A DNA stretch of 64,000 nucleotides from Pseudomonas sp. CCI4.2 (GCF_034350045.1 NZ_CP133781.1:2634001-2698000), one strand, 5' to 3'; counted from the stretch's first letter, positions 24,610-35,295 are shown. Numbers and translations: made by a program. The notes: generated by a model not told the origin, from the sequence alone.

Positions 24610-27600
24610 TGGTCGTCCTGCGCTTTGTGGGTGGTTTCATCTGCCCAGAACGGTTGTTCGATTTCTTTGAAGTTGGGTGTGGTGTGGGCTAAGCCAAAAG
24701 GGGTTGGGTCTTTAGGCCTTGGTGCGGGAAATACCCAGGATGAACTGCCATCGCTTAGTGTCAGTTGGGCACGGACTTGCCATTCTGTGTGGACCGATAC
24801 GGTGTCGTTTGAGCGTGAAACTTCAACCAGCGTTTCCCAAGGTGTTTGCAAGAATATTTCCATTCCATCGGGCTTCGGCCGGTACGCCTTAGGCTTGGCC
24901 TCGGGAAATAGGTGGGTTTCTTCGCGAGGCGGCCCATCAAAGCGAACGCGGGATCGGCGAACTTTCAGCAGCACGCACGAGGCTTTGGTGCTGAGGTCGC
25001 CCAGTCCGGTCAATAGGCCGGGCAGGTTGCTCTCGATTCGGATGCGCGTATCGGATGCGCGTATATCCATGGGCACCGGATTAAAGCTCTCGATGCAGGC
25101 CGGGAGGCTGTATTCCGGGTTGGCTTCAACAGTGATTCGGATGTTGGCAAACAGGCTGACCAAGTAGTAGAACGCATTTTCCGGGGCTTGCAGATGGGGC
25201 GCTTGGTCACTGTTAGGGCCGAAGGGCCCTGCGCTAAGCCAGTCTTCAATGGGTGTAGAACTGAGCCAGTAAACGACGCCCAAACCGATACTGATTAAAA
25301 TCAGGCTGATCCAGCCCAGAGGACCCAAGCCCAAGAGCGTGGACCCCCCGACCAATAGCGTGCCTGCGATACCGGTTAGGCCGCCGGCGGCCATCAGCAG
25401 ATGGCCCCACAGTGCATCGTCTCCCCATTGATAGGCATGCCAAGCGTCGTACAGGTTGAGGCCGACAAAGATTGATCCGGCAATTACTTGACCAATCAGG
25501 CGGGCTGAAAACTCTTTTATGAAGTGTTCACTTAACGAACCTAATACATTTTTTGCAGCCGCATCCGAGATAGAGAAAAGGGTCTTGCGGGTTGCTGCGG
25601 CCAGGATTGACTGGCTTCCGGCCAGTTTTACGGTTAATGCTTCCATCGCTATCGTTAAATCAACTCCGGCGCCGAGAAGACCTAATCCCGCTCTGACTCC
25701 TCCCTTCTCTTTAAAGGTCTGTTCCCGACTGCTCCACTCATTCCTCAAATTCCAAACTTCCAACATCCCCACCATCGCGGCAAACGGTGTGGAGTTCAGC
25801 GCCTTGTACATCCACTCGCTCTTCAATGCCTGTTGGTGTTTAACCGCCTGCTGAATCGCATTGCCCCTGACCTTTTCTTGTTCGGCCATATTCTCCTGCC
25901 ACGCCGCATTTACTCGTTGGTTCACGCTACTAACTAGCTGGGCAACCCGATGCTCGCGGGGCATGGCAATGACGATCGTGTTGGGGCGTAGGTCGCCGCC
26001 GTTGCGATAGTGCTGAGGTTCAACCATCGATATGTCGGACGCGGATCGATAGTCAAGGCTCGGCCTGCGCAGGCGCTCCGGGATTTCCGGCAGGTCGGTC
26101 AAGCCAAAGATGTACAGATTCTTGTTTCTGGCCTCTTGATGGGTGAGGAAGTGCAGGGCACCGAAACCACCCGGCAGCATGCTGCGCAGTTGCGCCACGG
26201 CTCGCTTTTGCTGCGTCAGGTTTACTACTGGGGCTGGGGATGTGGTCGATATTGGAATATTTCGTGCTGCCTGCACCGCGCGCTCTGCGGTATCCACCGA
26301 GCCTTGCAGGTTTTCAAAAAGATTTCCCAGCGCGGCGGCCGCTGCTTTTAGGGTGCCGGTGAGGGTGTTGTTGAGGCTGCCGCTTTCCACCAAACCGGCC
26401 AGTAAATAAGCGTCGAGCGTATTGAGTTGCTTCGGGTCAATGACCTCACAACTGACAGCGGCCAGCAGTGCATTGGGCCGAAACAGCCCATCGCCACTGT
26501 TGATGTCTGGGACGGCGGATTGAACATAGGGTGCGTCCGTATCCTGGGACTCAAGCGCTGGCCATAACATCCGATGCAGCGGATGGGTCTCATCATTGGC
26601 AATGTGTTGGATTAGCCGTTGTCCGTCGCTGGGGTCTGAGCCGCTTTTGCTCAGACCCGTTACGGCGTCGCCGACCTCACCATTGACTGCCAGGGGGTCG
26701 GTCTGAGAGGGCCGGGTCGCCAAGCTGGCAAACAGTTGACTGACAAAATGCAGCGCGGCTACATAATCGAAGCCTTCCAAGCTCAGGTGATCGGCAAGGG
26801 TCTGTTGGGTTCGTCGGGTTGTCAGGCATTCGCTCAGCAGTGCCTGGCTCATCTCCAGCGACCGCCAGAGCTGCTGGCGTTCACCGCTGGCGGTGAACCG
26901 ATTGACGTCGATCCGACCTTGAAGCTTCAGTGCATTGAGTTGTTTATGCAGCGGATTGATACCGCCGCCCAGGGTGGTTGGTACGACCAGTTGTTGCACC
27001 AGCAAGGCACTGGCGTGATGCGCGTGGCGGCTGGCGCGGGCGGCGCAAAGTTGCAGCAGGTTCTGTTGATCATTGACCCGGGTGTGCAGGTGGCGCAGCC
27101 GATAATGTGGGTCTTGCAGCATCACGCCGTACAGATTGCGTTGGCGTGCGCGGTGCAGCACGTCCGGGACTTCTGGCTGTTCGTGCCAGAGCTCGTCGCC
27201 AAGCTGCGGCGTACACAGTTCTCCTATCCAATGCGCCCACGCGCCGGTTTCGAGGGGCGTCGCTTGGTAGGCCGTCTCGCCGCGCTCAGAGCGGGTGACG
27301 TGGGCATGCGCTTCGCTCAGCGCCCGAACCGGAAACTGTCCACTCAAGTCACACAGATAACGGGCCGGTTGGTCCAGCAGCCACTCATAACCTGGCTGGC
27401 GTGCTCGTTGTGGCGCGACCCTGCTGACTGGAAATGCGTGAGTGTCGTAATTTAGCCAACTGACGTGAGCATCGGCGGCGGCTTGAGGGCGCACTTTATC
27501 GTGAGCGTCAAGTGCACCAAATGCCTCAAGCATTGCAGTGCCATCAGGTTTGTTGTGAAAAAGCCGCTCGAACGTGGCAAGAGAACTTCGCAGGTTCGGG

Positions 27601-28304
27601 CTTTGGCAGCGTTGTCTGCGCAGCGCCGAGTCGTTCTCCAGACAGCGCAATCGCGGACCGGACAATTGGATTTCGCTGAAGCACAGTTGAGGCGCTACCG
27701 GCAGGTTATTCCAGCTAGACGGCAGCCAGATATCTTCCAGTGCTTGCCCAGTCGCGAGCCGTGAACGGGGTTCGATTTCGTCTCCCATGCGGTATTCATT
27801 GAAATCGACGTCGTGGTAGGTGGTCCGTTCATCGTCGACCCGCACTTCCAGCTCGCGCCACACTCGACCGTTGAGGAACACGTAGATGAAACCCGCGCGG
27901 CACAACACCGGGGTGCCGCTATCCTGGGTGCTGTTGACACCGGGCAGCGCGACGAAGGGCACGACCGGGACGATCTGATTCCATTGACCGTCGAACTGAC
28001 GCGGGGTGATCGAGACTTCAGGGAGCGGCACCCGAATCGGTGCGCCGTCGACGCTGGCGATATCTAACCACAAGCGGTGTTTGACGGTGTTGGACCAGGC
28101 CCAGACATGCAAGGCGCTGTTCAGTAAGTACCCGCCGGTTAAGGTTTCAGGGCGGTCCGAATCAGTCAGGGCATCCAGTCGTTTCAAACTGTCGTGCTCA
28201 TAAAACGCCAACCGCTGGGTATCTGAATGGCCGTTGCCGATGACCTGCACGATCAGCTTGTTGACTTCGCAGCAAGGGCCGCTGCTCAGTGTGCTCTGCG
28301 TCAT
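24606..28304 (-). CDS. T6SS MIX/VasX-like effector, membrane-acting
   Basis: A 1232-residue protein. The N-terminal region resembles the VasX N-terminal domain and contains a MIX central motif, CRAGFIYVF at 135-143 (consensus hRxGhhYhh), a marker of T6SS effectors. The middle is long and helical. At about 895-1020 come hydrophobic segments (LLMAAGGLTGIAGTLLVGGSTLLGLG, WISLILISIGLGVVYWL) like colicin-type membrane inserters. The last 211 residues (from W at 25239-25241) are a soluble tip repeated as orphan modules downstream. The ATG at 28302-28304 has GGAG six bases upstream and lies 1 bp after the DUF4123 stop; an earlier start 33 codons upstream inside that gene is unlikely. Confidence 0.88.
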   Translation of the reverse strand: MTQSTLSSGPCCEVNKLIVQVIGNGHSDTQRLAFYEHDSLKRLDALTDSDRPETLTGGYLLNSALHVWAWSNTVKHRLWLDIASVDGAPIRVPLPEVSITPRQFDGQWNQIVPVVPFVALPGVNSTQDSGTPVLCRAGFIYVFLNGRVWRELEVRVDDERTTYHDVDFNEYRMGDEIEPRSRLATGQALEDIWLPSSWNNLPVAPQLCFSEIQLSGPRLRCLENDSALRRQRCQSPNLRSSLATFERLFHNKPDGTAMLEAFGALDAHDKVRPQAAADAHVSWLNYDTHAFPVSRVAPQRARQPGYEWLLDQPARYLCDLSGQFPVRALSEAHAHVTRSERGETAYQATPLETGAWAHWIGELCTPQLGDELWHEQPEVPDVLHRARQRNLYGVMLQDPHYRLRHLHTRVNDQQNLLQLCAARASRHAHHASALLVQQLVVPTTLGGGINPLHKQLNALKLQGRIDVNRFTASGERQQLWRSLEMSQALLSECLTTRRTQQTLADHLSLEGFDYVAALHFVSQLFASLATRPSQTDPLAVNGEVGDAVTGLSKSGSDPSDGQRLIQHIANDETHPLHRMLWPALESQDTDAPYVQSAVPDINSGDGLFRPNALLAAVSCEVIDPKQLNTLDAYLLAGLVESGSLNNTLTGTLKAAAAALGNLFENLQGSVDTAERAVQAARNIPISTTSPAPVVNLTQQKRAVAQLRSMLPGGFGALHFLTHQEARNKNLYIFGLTDLPEIPERLRRPSLDYRSASDISMVEPQHYRNGGDLRPNTIVIAMPREHRVAQLVSSVNQRVNAAWQENMAEQEKVRGNAIQQAVKHQQALKSEWMYKALNSTPFAAMVGMLEVWNLRNEWSSREQTFKEKGGVRAGLGLLGAGVDLTIAMEALTVKLAGSQSILAAATRKTLFSISDAAAKNVLGSLSEHFIKEFSARLIGQVIAGSIFVGLNLYDAWHAYQWGDDALWGHLLMAAGGLTGIAGTLLVGGSTLLGLGPLGWISLILISIGLGVVYWLSSTPIEDWLSAGPFGPNSDQAPHLQAPENAFYYLVSLFANIRITVEANPEYSLPACIESFNPVPMDIRASDTRIRIESNLPGLLTGLGDLSTKASCVLLKVRRSRVRFDGPPREETHLFPEAKPKAYRPKPDGMEIFLQTPWETLVEVSRSNDTVSVHTEWQVRAQLTLSDGSSSWVFPAPRPKDPTPFGLAHTTPNFKEIEQPFWADETTHKAQDDQ

Positions 28305-28305
28305 G

Positions 28306-28641
28306 TCAGGACTCCTGTCCGTTGGAAATCGTTGATTGAAGTGGCTGATTGAGTGATCGGCTTTGCTCAAAGCGGACGATGAGGATGTGTCGCAAGTGTG
28401 CAAGCAACGCTTCGCAGGAATGTTCGCTTTCGATAATCAGCCCGGGCCAGTCACCAGGCGCCGGTCGTACTGAGCGCGAGAGCGCCTGTCTACTCTCGTC
28501 CGCGACTAACAACGGACTAAATTCCACGTATGCAGCCATCTCTGTCGATGCAAATAGCGGCGTAAATTCCGGATGGTCGACGTGCTGAAAAAGCTCGGCC
28601 AGCAGCGATTTTCTAGGTTCCAACAGCATCCAGATATTCAT
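28306..28641 (-). CDS. Short DUF4123 T6SS adaptor protein
   Basis: A 111-residue protein matching the start of DUF4123 (Tap/TEC) chaperones that load effectors onto Vgr[24 protein letters not shown], then [17 protein letters not shown]. Full adaptors are usually 250-300 residues and continue with FRFYDPRV; here the frame ends just after [11 protein letters not shown], so the C-terminal half is missing. The start overlaps the stop of the vgrG remnant (28638-28641), and the stop is 1 bp from the effector start. It may be a truncated, weakly functional adaptor. Confidence 0.75.
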   Translation of the reverse strand: MNIWMLLEPRKSLLAELFQHVDHPEFTPLFASTEMAAYVEFSPLLVADESRQALSRSVRPAPGDWPGLIIESEHSCEALLAHLRHILIVRFEQSRSLNQPLQSTISNGQES

Positions 28642-29456
28642 GCACGGTCCCGGCTGCGGAACACGCTTTTGGTTTTGTTCGCCGGTAACTCGTAAGGAAC
28701 GGGGTTCAGGCTGTTGGGCAAACAGCCCATGACAATCGGCCGATCCGCGTCACCTTCCGAATAAGAAATCAGCACTTCCATGCCGACCCGAGGCAAGGTC
28801 ACCGCGCCATGACTGTTTCCCGCCCAACTGGACGCCACCCGCACCCAGCAACTGGTGGTGTCGTCATTGAGTTCGCGGCGGTCCCAGTGAAACTTGACCT
28901 TCCCCCGGCCGAATTTATCGCAGTGGATTTCTTCGCCTTCCGGGCCGGTGACTTTGGCGGTTTGGGTGCTGTGGATCAGCGGTTTGGGATGGCGCAAGAC
29001 GGGGCGAAACGGGATGGTTTCCGGGGTGCGGGTCACGTCACCGTTGAACTGCACATCCAGGCCGTCAAACAGGCCGTGTGCTTCGAGCACTTCAAGAATG
29101 ATCGCCGGCACGCTCATCTGCTGGAACGAGCGGCGGTGGCTGCTGTGTTCCAGGTACGCGAGAGAGGGTTTGAGCACCGCGATGTAGTGCGTCAGCCGGG
29201 CGTTGGAATCGCTTTTGTGGATGGAGTGAATCTGCCCATGAATACCTTCGCCGTTCGGGCCAAAACCGAGAAAAGCCGCCTTGTGCAGCAGATCCGAAAG
29301 CTCAATACCAGACGACTGACTCACCAGTTCGACGGTGATGGCGTAAGGCGTGCTGACGGCTTCGGTGCCATCAAATGCGAATACTTGAAAATGGCGGGGT
29401 TCAACACCTTTCACATTCAGCGTGAAGGTTGGGACGGCGGCGTGTGGCATGCGCAT
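28638..29456 (-). pseudogene. vgrG: Internally deleted, C-terminally truncated VgrG spike gene
   Basis: A 272-residue frame. Residues 1-147 are the VgrG N-terminal start ([42 protein letters not shown]). These join directly to the late segment [28 protein letters not shown] and the OB-fold signature [14 protein letters not shown]. About 230-250 residues of the gp27-like barrel usually found between are absent, and the frame ends at [12 protein letters not shown] where the beta-helix spike should begin. The reading frame is preserved across the deletion, so a small protein could be made, but it cannot form a normal spike. Confidence 0.85.
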
Positions 29457-29597
29457 TTCTTCGTGTCGAAAAGATGCGGCAACTTTGCGAGGCGATGTCG
29501 GCGATGTATATCGGGCGGGTTAGACAGGTTATGTAGGATTTTTCTCGTAGCTCTAAGGAGGCGTCCTACGGATTTTCCCTGTGATTAAAAAAGCCAC

Positions 29598-29627
29598 AAA
29601 AAAACGGCCCTCAGGCCGTTTTTTTAA
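29598..29627. terminator. Bidirectional intrinsic terminator between livF and the T6SS island
   Basis: AACGGCC (29603-29609) and GGCCGTT (29614-29620) pair around a CTCA loop, flanked by A and T runs on both sides. It ends the liv operon, which reads leftward toward the T6SS island. Confidence 0.9.
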
Positions 29628-29639
29628 CACCCCACCGAT

Positions 29640-30341
29640 TCAACCACCCAAGTACGCATCCCGCACTTTCGGGTCGTGCAGCAACTCTTCTCCGGTTCCC
29701 TGCATCACCACCCGGCCGTTTTCCAGCACGTAGGCACGGTCAGCGATTTTCAGGGCCTGGTTGGCGTTTTGCTCCACCAAGAACACGGTTACACCGTCAC
29801 GGCGCAGTTGTTCGACGATCTCGAAAATCTGCTGAATGATGATGGGTGCCAAGCCCAGCGACGGCTCATCGAGCAGCAGCAGCTTGGGTTTGCTCATCAA
29901 TGCGCGGCCGATGGCGAGCATCTGCTGTTCTCCGCCCGACATGGTGCCGCCACGTTGATGGAAGCGCTCCTTGAGACGCGGGAACAGGTGCAAGACCTTG
30001 TCCATTTGCTCGTGGTATTCGTGCTTTTCAGTAAAAAAGCCACCCATGGCCAGGTTCTCTTCCACGGTCAGGCGAGCAAACACGCGACGGCCTTCGGGCA
30101 CCACCGCGATGCTTTTACGCATGATCTGTGCCGACTCCAGTCCGACCAGCTCTTCGCCCATGTAGCGAATGCTGCCGGCATGGGCGCGCGGTGAACCGCA
30201 CAGGGTCATCAGCAGGGTAGATTTTCCTGCACCGTTGGCGCCGATCAGGGTGACGATTTCGCCCTGACGGATGTCGACGTTGACCGAGTGCAGCGCCTGG
30301 ATCTTGCCGTAGAAGGTGGAAACGTTTTCGAATTGCAGCAT
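29640..30341 (-). CDS. livF: Branched-chain amino acid ABC transporter, ATPase LivF/BraG
   Basis: A 233-residue ABC ATPase energising high-affinity leucine, isoleucine and valine uptake. Walker A is GANGAGKS, the signature is MSGGEQQMLAIGRALM, Walker B is LLLLDEPSLGLAP, and the switch histidine region reads VFLVEQNA. The length is normal. It starts directly after the livG stop, as the last gene of the operon. Confidence 0.96.
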   Translation of the reverse strand: MLQFENVSTFYGKIQALHSVNVDIRQGEIVTLIGANGAGKSTLLMTLCGSPRAHAGSIRYMGEELVGLESAQIMRKSIAVVPEGRRVFARLTVEENLAMGGFFTEKHEYHEQMDKVLHLFPRLKERFHQRGGTMSGGEQQMLAIGRALMSKPKLLLLDEPSLGLAPIIIQQIFEIVEQLRRDGVTVFLVEQNANQALKIADRAYVLENGRVVMQGTGEELLHDPKVRDAYLGG

Positions 30342-31109
30342 TTACGCTTCCCCCAGGTAGGCTTTGATCACTTCAGGATTGTCGCGAATTTGCGCAGGCG
30401 TGCCATCGGCCAGCGGTGTGCCTTGGTTGATCACGACGATGTGGTCGGAAATGCTCATGACCAGTTTCATGTCGTGCTCGATCAGCAGCACGGTGGCGTT
30501 GTGTTCGTTGCGCAAAACACCGATCAAGGCTTTGAGGTCTTCGGTTTCGCGCGGGTTCAGACCGGCTGCCGGCTCGTCGAGCATCAGGATGCGCGGGCGC
30601 GTCATCATGCAACGAGCGATCTCCAGTCGGCGTTGCTGGCCGTAGGCCAGAGTCCCTGCCGGACGGTTGGCGAACTCTTTAAGATTGACCTGTTCCAGCC
30701 AATGCTCGGCATATTCCATCGCCTCGCGCTCGCTCTTGCGAAACGACGGCGTCTTGAACAGGCCAGCCAGAAAGTTGGTGTTGAGGTGACGATGTTGGGC
30801 AACCAACAGGTTCTCCACCGCCGTCATGTCCTTGAACAGCCGTACGTTCTGAAAGGTGCGCACCACGCCTTTGCGGGCAATTTGGTGGCCGGCGAGGCCT
30901 TGAATGGGTTCGCCGTCCAGCAAAATGGTGCCTGCGGTCGGTTTGTAGAAACCGGTCAGGCAGTTGAAGACGGTGGTTTTACCCGCACCGTTGGGGCCGA
31001 TCATCGACACCACTTGTTTTTCGTTAACGGTCAGGCCTACGCCATTGACCGCCAACAAGCCGCCAAAGCGCATGCTCAGGCCGCTGACTTGCAGAAGCGG
31101 ACGGCTCAT
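30342..31109 (-). CDS. livG: Branched-chain amino acid ABC transporter, ATPase LivG/BraF
   Basis: A 255-residue ABC ATPase with Walker A GPNGAGKT, signature [15 protein letters not shown] (a Y-G-Q form typical of LivG) and Walker [14 protein letters not shown]. It pairs with LivF as the nucleotide-binding heterodimer. Its ATG overlaps the livM stop by 4 bp (31106-31109), and its stop abuts the livF ATG. Confidence 0.96.
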   Translation of the reverse strand: MSRPLLQVSGLSMRFGGLLAVNGVGLTVNEKQVVSMIGPNGAGKTTVFNCLTGFYKPTAGTILLDGEPIQGLAGHQIARKGVVRTFQNVRLFKDMTAVENLLVAQHRHLNTNFLAGLFKTPSFRKSEREAMEYAEHWLEQVNLKEFANRPAGTLAYGQQRRLEIARCMMTRPRILMLDEPAAGLNPRETEDLKALIGVLRNEHNATVLLIEHDMKLVMSISDHIVVINQGTPLADGTPAQIRDNPEVIKAYLGEA

Positions 31110-32370
31110 GAATGCGGCTCCGCTTTCAGTTTCATTTCGGGACGTTGCATTGGCAGCAAACCTTGTGGTCGCCAGATCATCATCAGCACCATCAAGGCGC
31201 CGAACATCAACATGCGGTACTCGCTGAATTCACGCATCAGTTCAGGCATCAGAATCAGCACCACCGCAGCGAGGATGACCCCCAGTTGCGAGCCCATGCC
31301 ACCCAACACAACGATGGCCAGGATGATGGCCGACTCGATGAACGTGAACGACTCCGGCGTCACCAATCCTTGGCGAGCGGCGAAGAAGCTGCCAGCGAAG
31401 CCGGCGAACGCAGCCCCCAAAGTGAATGCCGAAAGCTTGATGATGGTCGGGTTCAGCCCTAGTGCGCGGCAGGCAATTTCGTCTTCGCGCAACGCTTCCC
31501 ACGCCCGCCCGATGGGCATGCGCAGTAAACGGTTGATGACGAACAGGGCCAACAGCGCCAACAGCAACGCAATCAGGTACAGGAAGATGACCTTGTTCAC
31601 CGAGTTGTAGGCAATGCCGAAATACTCGTGAAACGTCTGTGACCCTTCAGCCGCCACACGTTCGAACGACAGGCCGAACAGGGTCGGTTTCGGGATGTTG
31701 CTGATGCCGTTCGGGCCGCCCGTGAGGTCGGTCATGTTGCGCAGCAGCAAGCGGATGATTTCACCGAATCCCAACGTCACGATTGCGAGGTAATCACCGC
31801 GCAAACGCAACACCGGGAAGCCGAGCAGGAAGCCGAACAGCGCCGACATCAAGCCCGCGATCGGCAGACAGATCCAGAAACCCAATCCGTAGTAATGCGA
31901 CAACAGCGCGTAGCTGTAAGCACCGACGGCGTAGAACCCGACATAGCCCAGGTCGAGCAACCCGGCCAGGCCAACCACGATGTTCAGCCCCAGACCGAGC
32001 ATGATGTAGATCAGGATCAGCGTGGCGATGTCCACTGCGCCGCGTGAGCCGAAGAACGGCCACACCAGCGCCACTAGCACCAGGCCGAGCACGATCCAGC
32101 GTTGCGTGGAGGGCAGAGTCAGAAAACGGGTGGTCTTGGCGGGAACCCTTGGAAAGTCCGGGGTGGCTCGCCATGCAGTGTTTATGTGGTCCTGAAACAG
32201 CACCCGAAAAAACATCGCGATGGAACAACCAAAGATCGCCGCCAACATCGCATGGCTTGCACCAATGACGGTCAGGTTGACACCGACAATTTCCAGCTTC
32301 AGGCCGAGGATCGGGTAGGCAACGGCCAATACCAGCAAGGCGCTGAACAGTGCTGATTTGAGATTCTTGC

Positions 32371-32374
<4 letters not shown>
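31106..32374 (-). CDS. livM: Branched-chain amino acid ABC transporter, permease LivM/BraE
   Basis: A 422-residue inner-membrane permease. The first 110 residues are an extra N-terminal region with two or three helices and a basic loop (DUF3382-like), as in Pseudomonas and E. coli LivM. The core permease follows with [25 protein letters not shown] and the cytoplasmic coupling segment [24 protein letters not shown]. The ATG overlaps the livH stop by 4 bp (32371-32374). Confidence 0.96.
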
Positions 32375-33300
<926 letters not shown>

Positions 33301-33470
33301 TACAACGCTCCTAAAAACCTACGAGTGTCCACTGGTGAAGTCGTTTGCCGCTCGCGCGTCATGGTATTCGTCCACGTTTGACGTGAGCTCAGTGGGGCAC
33401 TGGTGACGGTTTCAAGATTTTCAGAGGGGACGAGTTGCTGTAGCGCAGGTCTCGACCCGTTTACCTCGTA

Positions 33471-33505
33471 AAACAAAGCCCACTGTGGATGCAGTGGGCT
33501 TTGGG
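33471..33505 (-). terminator. Attenuating terminator between braC and livH
   Basis: GCCCACTG (33478-33485) pairs with CAGTGGGC (33492-33499). Read on the minus strand it is followed by TTTGTTTT. Its place between the binding-protein gene and the permease genes is the usual way to make more binding protein than channel. Confidence 0.8.
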
Positions 33506-33524
33506 TGAGTCACAAACTCGAAGC

Positions 33525-34652
33525 TTATTTCATTGGAGCTTCGGTTTTGGTGCCGTCTTTGTGCCAGGTGTAGACCACAAATTTAAAGTCTTTCAGGTCG
33601 CCTTTGGCGTCGTAGCTCAGGTCGCCAGTCGGGGTCTTGAACGTGCCCGCGTGGATAGCGGCGGCTACTTTCACAGGGTCTTCGCTTTTAGCGGCAGTGA
33701 TGGCATCAGCGATCACTTCAACTGCAGCGTAAGCCGGGAACACGAACGGGCCACTTGGGTCTTCTTTCTTCGCTGCAAACGCGGCGACCAGAGCTTTGTT
33801 CGAAGGATCTTGGTCGAACGATTTCGGCAGTGTTACCAGCAGACCTTCGGAAGCATCTTGAGCGATCTGCGAGATCGACGCGTTGCCCACGCCTTCTGGA
33901 CCCATGAAACCAGCGATCAGGCCTTTCTCTTTAGCCTGACGCAGGATCAGACCCAGTTCCGGGTGGTAGCCGCCGTAGTAAACGAAGTCGACGTTGGCTT
34001 GTTTCAGTTTCGCGATCAGCGAAGAGAAGTCTTTGTCGCCAGCGTTGATGCCTTCGAACACGGCAACTTTCACGCCTTTGCCTTCGAGGGTTTTCTTCAC
34101 TGCGGTAGCGATGCCTTCACCGTACTGCTGCTTGTCATGGATGACAGCAACCACTTTCGGTTTAACCACGTCAGCGATGTAGTTGGCAGCGGTTGGACCT
34201 TGAGCGCTGTCCAGACCGATGGTGCGGAAAATCATTTTGTAACCGCGAGCGGTGATCTCAGGGCTGGTGGCCGCTGGAGTGACCATCACGATGCCTTCGT
34301 CTTCGTAGATATCAGACGCCGGTTGAGTCGAGCTGGAGCACAGGTGACCGACCACGAACTTCACGCCGTCGTTGACGACTTTGTTAGCGACCGCTACGGC
34401 TTGTTTTGGATCGCAGGCATCGTCGTACTCAACGGCTTCGAGTTTCTTGCCGTCTACGCCGCCTTTGGCATTGATTTGCTCAATGGCCATTTTTGCGCCG
34501 CTGAACTGCATGTCGCCGTATTGAGCGACTGCGCCAGTTTTAGGACCGGCAATACCGATTTTGATGGTGTCAGCTGCGAACGAATGGCTGGCTACCCCGG
34601 CCAAAACCAGTGCGGCAAACAGCTTGGAAACCTGCTTAATACCCTTAGTCAT
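33525..34652 (-). CDS. braC: Branched-chain amino acid periplasmic binding protein BraC/LivK
   Basis: A 375-residue type I periplasmic binding protein. The signal peptide ends near SHSFA/AD. The mature start IKIGIAGPKTGAVAQYG and the disulfide cysteines (DDACDP and GHLCSSS) are family hallmarks. It delivers Leu/Ile/Val/Ala to LivHMGF. The ATG at 34650-34652 with GGAG upstream is chosen; the frame runs 26 codons further but lacks signal-peptide character there. A hairpin follows the stop. Confidence 0.96.
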   Translation of the reverse strand: MTKGIKQVSKLFAALVLAGVASHSFAADTIKIGIAGPKTGAVAQYGDMQFSGAKMAIEQINAKGGVDGKKLEAVEYDDACDPKQAVAVANKVVNDGVKFVVGHLCSSSTQPASDIYEDEGIVMVTPAATSPEITARGYKMIFRTIGLDSAQGPTAANYIADVVKPKVVAVIHDKQQYGEGIATAVKKTLEGKGVKVAVFEGINAGDKDFSSLIAKLKQANVDFVYYGGYHPELGLILRQAKEKGLIAGFMGPEGVGNASISQIAQDASEGLLVTLPKSFDQDPSNKALVAAFAAKKEDPSGPFVFPAYAAVEVIADAITAAKSEDPVKVAAAIHAGTFKTPTGDLSYDAKGDLKDFKFVVYTWHKDGTKTEAPMK

Positions 34653-34740
34653 GATGCTCCACTCTTCTGTTTTAATTTTTATAATCCTGGCGGCCAAGGC
34701 TGCAGGACCAGATAAAAAACGCCCGGTCATCCCCCCGGCA

Positions 34741-34756
34741 ACTGTACCGGTACAGT
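34741..34756. promoter_or_regulatory. 16-bp perfect palindrome in the braC promoter region
   Basis: ACTGTACCGGTACAGT reads identically on both strands, about 90 bp upstream of the braC ATG in the 337-bp gap before DUF2288. On the minus strand TACACT overlaps its upstream edge and could be a -10 box, which would put the palindrome over the start of transcription, as expected for a repressor site. The regulator is unknown. Confidence 0.55.
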
Positions 34757-34989
34757 GTAGAGCGCCGGTTTGTCGCTTGAAAAGCGGGCTACTGGGGGCA
34801 AAACCGGGTGATGTCGCTTAATCGACAGAAAGATACAGAATCGCACCAACTTCTTGCGCTCAGCGTTCGCACAATTGAGTTCGCACCCCCGCAATTCTGA
34901 ACTTCCCATGCAATCAATCACTTAAATCTGGGTTTGTCCGAAGAAACAGCGGCGCTATGATTGCGCCAATTTTCTCTTTGGTGAAACCC

Positions 34990-35295
34990 ATGACGAAAGA
35001 ACCTAGCACCCTCTATGCCAAACTGCTCGTCGAGACGGCTTCTATTACGTGGAATGAATTGCAACCATTCTTTGCCAGGGGTGCCCTGTTGTGGGTCGAG
35101 GCGCCTCTGGATTTGATCGAGGTCGCAGAAGCCGTGGCTGTTAACCAAGCAGACAAAGTCGCCGCGTGGCTTTTAACGGGACAGGTCAGCAAGGTAGACG
35201 AATCAAGGGCGTTGGATCTTTTAGAGCGCGATCCGCCGCTTTGGACGGTGGTGGTGGCACCTTGGGTGTTGATTCAGGACAGGGCGCACGTCTGA
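34990..35295 (+). CDS. DUF2288 family protein
   Basis: A 101-residue cytoplasmic protein with the DUF2288 pattern LYAKLLVETASITWNELQPFFARGALLWV...LDLIEVAEAVAVNQADKVAAWL and a Trp-rich end (PPLWTVVVAPWVLIQ). The ATG at 34990 is preferred to one 11 codons upstream because homologs start at MTKEPSTLYAKLL. Function unknown. It is divergent from braC. Confidence 0.88.
   Translation: MTKEPSTLYAKLLVETASITWNELQPFFARGALLWVEAPLDLIEVAEAVAVNQADKVAAWLLTGQVSKVDESRALDLLERDPPLWTVVVAPWVLIQDRAHV

Noticed and set aside
30288..31610. Plus-strand open frame of 440 codons opposite livG and livM
   Set aside because: Antisense to ABC transporter genes and spans two of them; no family resemblance.
33489..34715. Plus-strand open frame of 408 codons opposite braC
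   Set aside because: Antisense to an unmistakable binding-protein gene; Phe/His/Val-rich translation typical of a shadow frame.
34727..34921. 64-codon minus-strand frame upstream of braC
   Set aside because: Covers the palindrome and promoter region, no ribosome site, no resemblance to known proteins.
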